Assembly (NCBI GenBank): GCA_947631375.1
Contig: CANRLD010000064.1
Span: 1-9,311, forward strand
DNA from: an uncultured Methylophaga sp.
Lineage (GTDB): Bacteria; Pseudomonadota; Gammaproteobacteria; Nitrosococcales; Methylophagaceae
Direction of reading: 5' to 3'
DNA length: 9,311 nt
Part shown: in pieces, positions 1 through 6,341 of the stretch
How positions within the stretch are numbered: the first letter of the stretch is position 1
Layout: each line of letters starts with the position of its first letter
Position numbers and translations under genes: made by a program
The notes under the pieces: model-generated
The model's input: the letters and a program-made list of their open reading frames with translations, nothing else
What the model was told of the DNA's origin: nothing
The model's database searches: none

Positions 1-108
1 GTCGTCATTCCGGGCAACCTGGCTTACGGCCCACAAGGTGCTGGTGAGATGATTGGCCCTAATGAAACACTGATTTTTGATATCGAACTGATCGCCATCA
101 CACAATAA
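1..108 (+). CDS. FKBP-type peptidyl-prolyl cis-trans isomerase, C-terminal fragment
   Basis: Only the last 35 codons and the TAA stop are in the window; the 5' end lies to the left. The visible tail reads VVIPGNLAYGPQGAG, then IGPNETLIFDIELIAI. This is the C-terminal signature of FKBP folds: the IP..LAYG segment followed by IPPN.TL.F.VEL, the last beta strand. FKBP-type enzymes isomerise Xaa-Pro peptide bonds and act as folding helpers, in gammaproteobacteria often in the periplasm (FkpA/FklB/Mip-like). Which subtype this is, and whether it has a signal peptide or dimerisation domain, cannot be told from the fragment. The gene ends just before a strong terminator and is convergent with ampD. 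The family call is secure; the exact gene is not. Confidence 0.9.
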   Translation, partial: VVIPGNLAYGPQGAGEMIGPNETLIFDIELIAITQ

Positions 109-134
109 TTGCTAGACAATCGATCAGTGACTAA

Positions 135-158
135 GAGCCGCCTACGGGCGGCTTCTTT
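135..158 (+). terminator. Rho-independent terminator after the FKBP gene
   Basis: A six-pair GC stem GCCGCC/GGCGGC (137-142 with 147-152) closes a TACG loop, an example of the very stable UNCG tetraloop class. A136-T153 and a G135-T154 wobble extend it. A T-rich run (TTCTTT, 153-158) follows on the plus strand. It starts 26 bases after the FKBP stop. The T run reaches into the ampD stop codon (157-159), so the convergent ampD transcript ends against the same hairpin. On the minus strand the hairpin is followed by only a short T-poor tail, so termination is likely weaker in that direction. Confidence 0.85.
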
Positions 159-708
159 ATGTGTGTAACAATTGTTTTAGCTGCAACCAGTCAAAATACG
201 GCCCCGGATCGGTTTTACGCCCCGCCGCAATATGCTCATGTCCGGTAACTCGATCCACTGTTAACAACGGATACGTTGCCAGCAAGGTTTTGATAACGGC
301 AACCAGCTGCTGATACTGAACCGCAGTAAAAGCAGTTTCATCATCGCCTTCCAGTTCAATACCGATAGTAAAATCATTACAGCGCTCCCGGCCATCCCAA
401 CAGGAAACGCCAGCATGCCAGGCACGTTTGTGAAAAGGTACAAACTGTTGCAACTCGCCATCCCGGCGAATAAGTAAGTGCGCTGACACACGCAGATCAG
501 CAATCTCGGCAAAATAAGGATGTGCCCCCGGATCAAGGCGGTTAAGAAACAAGTCGGCAATCCAGTCGCCACCGAACTGTCCTGGCGGCAGGCTGATATT
601 GTGAATCACAATACCGCAAATATCGGTTTCATCTGGACGATCATCCTGATTGGGCGAGACCAGTATTTCTGCGGTATCCAGCCAGCCGCTTTGCCTGTCA
701 ATATTCAC
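157..708 (-). CDS. ampD: 1,6-anhydro-N-acetylmuramyl-L-alanine amidase AmpD
   Basis: Cytoplasmic zinc amidase that removes the peptide from 1,6-anhydroMurNAc-peptides during cell-wall recycling. In species with an inducible AmpC system its loss raises beta-lactamase. With the GTG start at 708 the protein is 183 residues, the same as the E. coli enzyme. This start has a good ribosome site, AAGGAA, 5 nt upstream (complement of 714-719). The reading frame is open further back to 807, but that extension has no AmpD-like sequence. The zinc ligands of the family are visible: H36 in IVIHNISLPPG, H157 in TGHEHIA and D167 in GRKTDPGPYFDW. K165 and the acidic residue of IGIELEG match the catalytic pair. 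The gene is divergent from nadC, as in E. coli, but no ampE follows: its 3' end runs into the FKBP terminator. Confidence 0.96.
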   Translation of the reverse strand: MNIDRQSGWLDTAEILVSPNQDDRPDETDICGIVIHNISLPPGQFGGDWIADLFLNRLDPGAHPYFAEIADLRVSAHLLIRRDGELQQFVPFHKRAWHAGVSCWDGRERCNDFTIGIELEGDDETAFTAVQYQQLVAVIKTLLATYPLLTVDRVTGHEHIAAGRKTDPGPYFDWLQLKQLLHT

Positions 709-792
709 GTGGGTTCCTTCAATGGTTTGCCAATAGATTATCAGAGCGGTAACGGTTACCCTACCGTCTGTATTTATAGAACTGAAAAAATT
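709..792. promoter_or_regulatory. Divergent ampD/nadC promoter region with a 13-bp inverted repeat
   Basis: These 84 bases separate the ampD start (GTG, minus) from the nadC start (ATG, plus), so both promoters should lie here or inside the flanking genes. A perfect inverted repeat, GGTAAC-G-GTTACC, sits at 748-760. A GATAAT box on the minus strand (complement of 737-742, five of six matches to the -10 consensus) could serve ampD, with the repeat just upstream of it. TATTTATAG at 771-779 could hold a nadC -10, which would place the repeat near its -35. No good TTGACA box is seen for either. Promoter positions are inference; the repeat is directly visible. Confidence 0.5.
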
Positions 793-1638
793 ATGACAAC
801 GCACCATGCTATCCCGGCTGACTTTATCAGCTCACAGGTAAAACTTTCACTACTTGAAGATATTGGTCAGCAGGATCTCACTGCCGATCTCATTCCGGCT
901 GATGCAACGGCTACTGCCAGATTAATCAGCCGCCAAACAGCCGTATTATGCGGTCAGGACTGGTTTAATGAAGTATTTCGCCAGCTCGATACCAGCATCC
1001 AGATAAACTGGTTTTGTAACGATGCCGATCTACTTGCGGAGAATATGACAATTTGTGAGCTTTCCGGTAACGCACGAGCCTTATTGCAAGGCGAGCGTAC
1101 CGCGATGAATTTTTTACAAACCTTTTCCGGCACCGCGACGCAAACCAAACGCTATGCCGATCTGTTAGCCGATTTGCCAGTAAAGCTGCTGGATACTCGA
1201 AAAACCTTACCGGGCTTACGTCTAGGACAAAAATACGCGGTACGCTGTGGCGGCGGTGTCAATCACCGCTTTGGTTTATACGATGCAATACTGATTAAGG
1301 AAAATCATATACTTGCTGCTGGCTCGATCGCCAATGCAGTTGCCAAGGCAAAGCAGCTACACCCTGAGGTCACGATAGAAGTGGAAGTTGAATCACTTGC
1401 TGAGTTACAACAAGCATTGGATACCGCTGTCGATATCGTGCTACTGGATAACTTTTCACTAGAAATGCTGCGTGAAGCTGTGACACTTACCAGTGGTAAA
1501 GTAGCACTGGAGGCGTCCGGTGGTGTGAATATGCAAACCATTCGGGCCATTGCTGAAACCGGCGTAGATCGTATATCAGTGGGACAGATCACCAAGGACT
1601 TGCAAGCGGTAGATCTTTCCATGCGGTTTTTAGATTAA
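793..1638 (+). CDS. nadC: Nicotinate-nucleotide pyrophosphorylase (quinolinate phosphoribosyltransferase) NadC
   Basis: Converts quinolinate and PRPP to nicotinate mononucleotide, CO2 and pyrophosphate, the entry of the de novo pathway into NAD; cytoplasmic. The product is 281 residues, within the family's usual 280-300. Visible motifs in order are LLEDIGQQDLT (20-30), GERTAMNFLQ (100-109, with the substrate-binding Arg102), and DTRKTLPG (134-141, with Lys137 in the catalytic position). These are followed by CGGGVNHR (152-159), LLDNF, ALEASGGVN, and the C-terminal SVGQITK and DLSMRF. The reading frame is open upstream to 520, but that part is antisense to ampD and has no NadC similarity; NadC homology begins at the ATG at 793. 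No clear Shine-Dalgarno precedes it (ACTGAAAAAATT), so the start rests on homology. The gene is divergent from ampD and ends just before a terminator. Confidence 0.96.
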   Translation: MTTHHAIPADFISSQVKLSLLEDIGQQDLTADLIPADATATARLISRQTAVLCGQDWFNEVFRQLDTSIQINWFCNDADLLAENMTICELSGNARALLQGERTAMNFLQTFSGTATQTKRYADLLADLPVKLLDTRKTLPGLRLGQKYAVRCGGGVNHRFGLYDAILIKENHILAAGSIANAVAKAKQLHPEVTIEVEVESLAELQQALDTAVDIVLLDNFSLEMLREAVTLTSGKVALEASGGVNMQTIRAIAETGVDRISVGQITKDLQAVDLSMRFLD

Positions 1639-1645
1639 CCAAATA

Positions 1646-1677
1646 TAAAATAGGGCCGCTATAGCGGCCCTGTTTTA
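1646..1677. terminator. Bidirectional terminator between nadC and the receptor gene
   Basis: An 18-base perfect palindrome at 1653-1670 (GGGCCGCTA and its complement) begins 15 bases after the nadC stop. It is flanked by an A run (1647-1650) on the left and TGTTTTA (1671-1677) on the right. The flanks pair too, giving a long stem with a T tract on either strand. The receptor gene stops at 1698 on the other strand, 21 bases from the right arm. The symmetry and convergent genes support use in both directions. Confidence 0.9.
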
Positions 1678-1697
1678 GTAACGCAAGATGTAAATGC

Positions 1698-3992
1698 TTA
1701 AAGGGTGACTTTAAAGCCAATCCAGCCTGCTCTAGGCGCACCGGCACCAACAAAGCGCGGATTTTCCAGATCCAGACCCGGCGCTTCATCTGGCTCACCG
1801 TACAAGCCAAAGTTTTCATATTCACTATCGAACAGATTATCCACTTTGGCAAAAAACTGGATATGCTGGTTCAGCTTATAACGCCCATGCAGGTTAACCA
1901 GTCCATAACCACTGATTTTCTTGTCCTGGTTTGCTTCATCCCCACGATAATACTGACTTGAATGATAAGACGCTGTCGCCCCAAGCGATAATTTCGGCGT
2001 AAAGGCGTAATCGATACCAACTTTAATATTGTGCTCTGGAATACCTGGTAAGCGATCACCTTTATTTACTTCAAACGTTGTTACGTCATCATCCACTTCA
2101 CGTGCATATAAAAATGAATCTTCAAAGGTTGCACGGATATAGGCGTAGTTGGCAAACCAGCTCAGTCTTTCCTGCTGACTATACAAACCTAACTCCAGAC
2201 CAGCACGAGCGGTTTTGTCGATATTGTCAAAGTTACCCAGTGTTAAACGTGGGTCACTGACATCATCTTCAACATCGGGAAAGAAGAACAAGTCATCCTT
2301 AAGCTGTGTATAAAACACACCGGCATTCCAGTTGACCGAACCATTGAGCCCTTTTAAACCCGCTTCAATGGTTCTGGCAACAACATCATCCAGCGGAGGA
2401 TCCGCCAGAAACGCATTTGGATAAGCGCAGGGGCTGTTTCTTTCTGAACAGGTTAATTCTGAAGGCGTTGGCGCACGGTTAGACTCACTATAGTTACCGT
2501 AAGCGATCAGGTTTTCCTGCAGTGCATAGGTTAAGCCAACAGTCGGATTAAAGCGTTTAAAGACATGCTTGTTGCCCGCCTCATTAAGATTTTGCTCACC
2601 GCCTTCACTGGTGCCGGAAATATCAATCTGGATCCAGTTATAACGTCCACCAAAGGTTAAATCCAAGCGGTCGGTCAAAGAATGTGTATTGGTAAAAAAC
2701 ACACTGAATGTATCGGTATCAATATCCCCATCAACCACGGTTTCATCGATGATAAACCCGGTGCCGCTAGTGCCGCGACTATCGGTAAACTGCGCAATTT
2801 CAGATTGCGAGTTATGTTTTACCTCGGATCTATCGTATGAGGCACCAATAATCAGCTGATTCTCACGCGAAAACACCTCATTCAAAAACGCTGATTGCAC
2901 GCCAAAACCATAACTGTCCTGTTTGGTTTGGCTGGTATTGTTCAGCGCAATAAAGTCTTCATCCCCGCTAAAGCCCAGCGGAGCAAACGGCGAAATAATT
3001 TCCCCATCATCGTCAACAATATTGGCGCCATCAATTTCCAGTTCAGAGCCATCACCATTAAAGCTGTAACGGTCACTTTGGCGATAATAGGTATTAGCAG
3101 ATAACATCACATTATCATTTATCCAATGCGAACCATTAAGGGTAAACATGCGTAATTCATTTTGCGTGTTATCCGGGTGGGTAAACACCGCTTTACGATC
3201 GATATCCACCAACTCAATCGGAGAGGCACCATTACCATTCAGATCACTGTCCACCAACGTGATGCCAAAATCCAGGCTGGTACCTTCGTTGCGATAACTC
3301 AAGTTAGAAAAGAACTGCTCAACCCGCGATGGCGAAAAATCACGCCAGCCATCTTCTTTGGTAATCGATCCGGTTACAAAATAACCAAGTGTTCCATTAT
3401 TACCACCGGTTTCAATGGTGCCAGAGTCACGCCCGAAAGAACCGGTATACGCTTCCAGACTATGCCCGGAGTGGGTAAAGCCGTTTTTGGTTTGTATTGA
3501 TAACGCGCCACCCAGCGTATTCAGACCAAATAATGGATTTGAACCTGACATCATGTTCATGCTGGCAATCGCAGACTTCGGTAACAGTTCGAAGTTAACG
3601 GCGTCACCGAACGGTTCATTGATTCGAACACCATCCTGATAAACAGAAATACCTTGTGCGTTACCGACCAAAGGTGACGCGGTAAAACCACGGAATTTCA
3701 AATCCGGTTGAAACGGATTATTTTGTGCAGCATTGATGCTGACACTACCCATGGTTTGATTGATAAAATCAGAAACATCCAGCGCCTGGCTACGCTCAAG
3801 CTCATCAGCAGTAGCTGATTGGACATTACCCGGAATCTTCTTGGCATCCAGCCCAACACCATGTAACGGTGTCGGGCTGATCACTTCAATATTTTCCAGT
3901 TGTAAATCAGCTTCAGCCGCGAAGCTAAGCCCCGGTGCCAATGCAGTTGCTAATAACGCAGGCAGGACGCCGCGTCGAAAAGGTATCGCCAT
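1698..3992 (-). CDS. TonB-dependent outer-membrane receptor, substrate unknown
   Basis: A 764-residue outer-membrane transporter that would take up a large or scarce ligand using energy from TonB-ExbB-ExbD. Residues 1-25 form a signal peptide (RR, then a hydrophobic stretch ending LSFA). ENIEVISP around 33-40 may be the TonB box. A plug domain follows, with LKFRGFTASPLVG, SVYQDGVRINEPFGD and SGSNPLFGLNTLGGALSI. The rest is a beta barrel with many alternating aromatic and polar strands. C515 and C522 are seven residues apart and may form a disulphide in an outer loop. Several loops are rich in Asp and Glu. The protein ends GFKVTL, with Leu rather than the usual C-terminal Phe. The start has GGGAG 9 nt upstream. 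Siderophores, metals or other ligands are all possible; nothing in the flanking genes names one. Confidence 0.93.
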   Translation of the reverse strand: MAIPFRRGVLPALLATALAPGLSFAAEADLQLENIEVISPTPLHGVGLDAKKIPGNVQSATADELERSQALDVSDFINQTMGSVSINAAQNNPFQPDLKFRGFTASPLVGNAQGISVYQDGVRINEPFGDAVNFELLPKSAIASMNMMSGSNPLFGLNTLGGALSIQTKNGFTHSGHSLEAYTGSFGRDSGTIETGGNNGTLGYFVTGSITKEDGWRDFSPSRVEQFFSNLSYRNEGTSLDFGITLVDSDLNGNGASPIELVDIDRKAVFTHPDNTQNELRMFTLNGSHWINDNVMLSANTYYRQSDRYSFNGDGSELEIDGANIVDDDGEIISPFAPLGFSGDEDFIALNNTSQTKQDSYGFGVQSAFLNEVFSRENQLIIGASYDRSEVKHNSQSEIAQFTDSRGTSGTGFIIDETVVDGDIDTDTFSVFFTNTHSLTDRLDLTFGGRYNWIQIDISGTSEGGEQNLNEAGNKHVFKRFNPTVGLTYALQENLIAYGNYSESNRAPTPSELTCSERNSPCAYPNAFLADPPLDDVVARTIEAGLKGLNGSVNWNAGVFYTQLKDDLFFFPDVEDDVSDPRLTLGNFDNIDKTARAGLELGLYSQQERLSWFANYAYIRATFEDSFLYAREVDDDVTTFEVNKGDRLPGIPEHNIKVGIDYAFTPKLSLGATASYHSSQYYRGDEANQDKKISGYGLVNLHGRYKLNQHIQFFAKVDNLFDSEYENFGLYGEPDEAPGLDLENPRFVGAGAPRAGWIGFKVTL

Positions 3993-4131
3993 CTTATTAA
4001 TCTCCCAGATTTGTTTTACTTTTTATAGCTTTCTACGAAGCTTGGCGGCGATACTAGCACGCATGACAAAACATATAATTAGGATAAATTCCTAAAGATA
4101 TTCAGGAAGATTAAACGGTTGATTTTATGTT
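3993..4131 (-). promoter_or_regulatory. Receptor gene leader with a 17-bp inverted repeat and a weak promoter candidate
   Basis: This 139-base gap lies between the cysG stop and the receptor start. An inverted repeat, TTAGGA-TAAAT-TCCTAA, covers 4079-4095. On the minus strand it is followed directly by TTATAT (complement of 4073-4078), a possible -10, and preceded by ATATCT (complement of 4096-4101), a poor -35. The repeat would then fill the 17-base spacer exactly. A small hairpin, AGCTTT-CTAC-GAAGCT, lies at 4027-4042 in the likely untranslated leader. No 19-bp Fur box, cobalamin riboswitch or strong terminator for cysG is visible. That this region drives the receptor is inferred from position. 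Confidence 0.45.
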
Positions 4132-5526
4132 TTAAAACCAGGCCAACGAGGCATGTAATTGCACCACTTCACCGATAATCAGTAGCGTTGGCGCAACAGG
4201 TTCTTCACGTAAGGCCAGCTCCGGCAGCTCAGCAATAGTGCTTATCCACACACGCTGGTTTTCTGTAGTACCTTGCTGCACCAAGGCAGCCGGCATATCT
4301 GGTCGCATGCCATGCTTTTGTAACTGCTGACTGAGGGTTTTCAGCCCGGCCAGCCCCATATACACAACTATCGTTTGTCGGGGCTGTACTAATGCTTGCC
4401 AGTTGAGCGCTAACTCCCCTTCTTTCAACTGCCCGGTTACAAATATGCAGCTCTGCGAATAATCGCGGTGTGTTAACGGAATACCCGCATACGATGCGAC
4501 ACCAGAGGCAGCAGTGATGCCGGGCACGACCTGAAACGGTATATTATTCGCCGCCAGTGTCGAAATTTCTTCGCCGCCCCGACCAAAAATAAACGGATCA
4601 CCACCCTTGAGCCGTAACACCCGCTTGCCGGCCTGAGCATGCTCAAGTAGCAGCTGATTGATTTCTTCCTGACGTTTACTGTGCCAGGCACGTTGTTTTC
4701 CGACATAAATAAGCTCAGCTTCTTTACGCACCAATGCCAGAACTTCTTTGCTGACCAATCGATCATAAAACGCCACGTCCGCCTGCTGCATCAACCGTAA
4801 GGCTTTAAATGTCAATAAATCAGGATCACCAGGGCCGGCACCTACCAGATAGACCTCACCTTGTTGCAGCGCATCACTTGCCGTTTCATCAAGCAGGCGC
4901 TCAAGTTCAGTAACAGCCAGGTTCTCCCGTCCGGCCAGCATATTTTCTGCTACCGATCCCTGTAATACCGATTCCCAGAAACGGCGCCGCTGGCTTAACT
5001 TGCTGAACTTGTCTTTAACCCGCTGGCGATATTTGCCTGCCAGCTGACCCAATTTGCTGTAAGCAGGCGGGATCAATGTCTCCAGTCGTGCGCGTAACTG
5101 CCTGGCCAGAATGGGCGATTTACCGCCGCTGGAAATCGCCACCACAATCGGTGAGCGATCCAGCACTGAAGGCAGTATAAAGTCACACATTTCTGGCTGA
5201 TCAGCGACATTCACCAGTATTTTTCGCGCTTTAGCTGCTTGATAGACAGCCAGGTTAACCTGTTGATCATCGGTCGCTGCGATAATTAATGCCTGCGCAT
5301 CATCAAGGCAATCTGCTGAAAAAGATGCCGTTATCCAGTTTATTTTCCCGGCATGGTTATTGTCGCTGAGCAGCTGTCGCGAGGCCTCGGCAATTTCCGG
5401 GGCGATAAGCGTCACGCTTGCTTGTGCCTTTAATAATAATGCTGCTTTACGAGCAGCAATTTCACCACCGCCCACTACCAGACAATGCTGTTCTTTTAAA
5501 TCAATAAATATCGGTAAATAATCCAT
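4132..5526 (-). CDS. cysG: Siroheme synthase CysG (uroporphyrinogen-III methyltransferase / precorrin-2 dehydrogenase / ferrochelatase)
   Basis: A 464-residue fused enzyme that makes siroheme from uroporphyrinogen III, the cofactor of sulfite and nitrite reductases; cytoplasmic. The N-terminal NAD-binding half (about 1-215) has the Rossmann motif VVGGGEIAARK (17-27). It also has NVADQPEMCDF with D109 matching the catalytic Asp104 of Salmonella, and SSGGKSP with S133 matching its regulatory Ser128. The C-terminal methyltransferase half (about 222-464) has VGAGPGDPDLLT, YVGKQRAWH, LKGGDPFIFGRGGEE, VPGITAASG and VYMGL, the classic SUMT signatures. Length matches E. coli (457). Only 11 bases separate it from the DUF1223 stop, so it is probably the last gene of that transcript. 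The Shine-Dalgarno is weak (AAGAAG close to the ATG). Confidence 0.97.
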   Translation of the reverse strand: MDYLPIFIDLKEQHCLVVGGGEIAARKAALLLKAQASVTLIAPEIAEASRQLLSDNNHAGKINWITASFSADCLDDAQALIIAATDDQQVNLAVYQAAKARKILVNVADQPEMCDFILPSVLDRSPIVVAISSGGKSPILARQLRARLETLIPPAYSKLGQLAGKYRQRVKDKFSKLSQRRRFWESVLQGSVAENMLAGRENLAVTELERLLDETASDALQQGEVYLVGAGPGDPDLLTFKALRLMQQADVAFYDRLVSKEVLALVRKEAELIYVGKQRAWHSKRQEEINQLLLEHAQAGKRVLRLKGGDPFIFGRGGEEISTLAANNIPFQVVPGITAASGVASYAGIPLTHRDYSQSCIFVTGQLKEGELALNWQALVQPRQTIVVYMGLAGLKTLSQQLQKHGMRPDMPAALVQQGTTENQRVWISTIAELPELALREEPVAPTLLIIGEVVQLHASLAWF

Positions 5527-5537
5527 GCCACTTCTTA

Positions 5538-6314
5538 TTATTGTGTTAAGGGTAATTCGACAGCCTGCAGTACATAGCCATTTGATAAGTTCTGAATGAG
5601 CGCCACCAGCTTCAGTTTTTCCTGCTGCCAGTCAGCAGAAAGCGCAATATGATGTTCAATAAAGGTTTCTCCTGAACGATCAAGTTCAAATGGCCCCAGC
5701 CATTCGCGCACCACATCCTGATGATTGAAGGTGCTCCCGGCATTATCGCCCCCTTTGACATCACTGTTCACGTCGTCTTCGGTGATAGCCAGATACAGTT
5801 TGCTATGTTGGCGATTATCATCGCCGTTAACCACGTTTTGACTGTCAATCATCAGCATGTCATCAACGCGATAAGCCGTTAAATCAATGGTTGCCTGTGC
5901 GTCAAACTCACTGAGAAAGCTCACTGCCTCATCAAGATTTTCCCGCCAGTTGGGTAGCGACTCACCGCTTAGTACAAACTCGGGCGTATAAATAGTGCGA
6001 TACATATTCAGTTGCGCCAGTTGCTTCTGTCTTGCAGAAAAAGCCGGCTTGGCAAACTTGTCTACCCAGCCTTTCTGCTCATCCAGATAATCAACGTGAA
6101 AACCCAGAACAATGTATGGCAGCGCATCCTGCTGTTGTCGCTGCTTAGTCAGCCAGTTCACAGCTGGCGGACAACTGCCACATCCCTCTGCCGTAAAGAC
6201 TTCCAGAACCGGCATATGTTTTTGCCCACTGCTGGCAGACCACTTTTCCGCAACAACCGCCAGCGGCAGACAAAACAATACCAACCCCAACAGCTTGCAG
6301 GCGGACAGTTTCAT
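5538..6314 (-). CDS. DUF1223 thioredoxin-like secreted protein
   Basis: A 258-residue protein of the DUF1223 family, whose function is not established. Residues 1-22 form a signal peptide (hydrophobic run ending AVVA), so the mature protein is probably periplasmic. The family core follows: VLEVFTAEGCGSCPP with a CGSC pair at C45/C48, where thioredoxin folds carry their redox cysteines. Then come LGFHVDYLDEQKGW, FSARQ and YTPEFVLSGE. The mature part has no other cysteine. The second half is beta-rich by eye and unrecognised. The start is secure: GGGAGG lies 6 nt before the ATG (complement of 6321-6326). It sits 27 bases after truD and 11 before cysG. A thiol redox or disulphide role is inferred from the CxxC only. 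Confidence 0.88.
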   Translation of the reverse strand: MKLSACKLLGLVLFCLPLAVVAEKWSASSGQKHMPVLEVFTAEGCGSCPPAVNWLTKQRQQQDALPYIVLGFHVDYLDEQKGWVDKFAKPAFSARQKQLAQLNMYRTIYTPEFVLSGESLPNWRENLDEAVSFLSEFDAQATIDLTAYRVDDMLMIDSQNVVNGDDNRQHSKLYLAITEDDVNSDVKGGDNAGSTFNHQDVVREWLGPFELDRSGETFIEHHIALSADWQQEKLKLVALIQNLSNGYVLQAVELPLTQ

Positions 6315-6341
6315 TTTGTTCCTCCCGTCGATTCAGCAACC

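Noticed and set aside
520..792. Upstream extension of the nadC frame
   Set aside because: It overlaps ampD on the other strand and has no NadC similarity; the homologous region begins at the ATG at 793.
709..807. Upstream extension of the ampD frame to an earlier start
   Set aside because: The GTG at 708 has a good ribosome site and gives the exact family length; the extension would run into nadC.
2482..2493. GACTCACTATAG, identical to part of the phage T7 promoter
   Set aside because: It encodes conserved-looking receptor residues (NYSES) on the minus strand and lacks the upstream half of the T7 promoter; chance match.
3235..3290. DSDLNGNG in the receptor, resembling an EF-hand calcium loop
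   Set aside because: The closing Glu is one residue out of register, and from memory similar DLxGNG stretches recur in this receptor family, so a calcium site is not supported.
3162..3500. Plus-strand open frame of 112 codons inside the receptor gene
   Set aside because: Fully antisense to the receptor, with no ribosome site or protein features; a composition shadow.
3993..4131. Possible riboswitch or Fur box ahead of the receptor gene
   Set aside because: The leader is too short for a cobalamin riboswitch and shows no conserved box, and no Fur-like 19-bp repeat is visible.
4129..4138. GTTTTAAAAC palindrome over the cysG stop
   Set aside because: It is AT-only in its core, overlaps the stop codon and has no GC stem; not a terminator.
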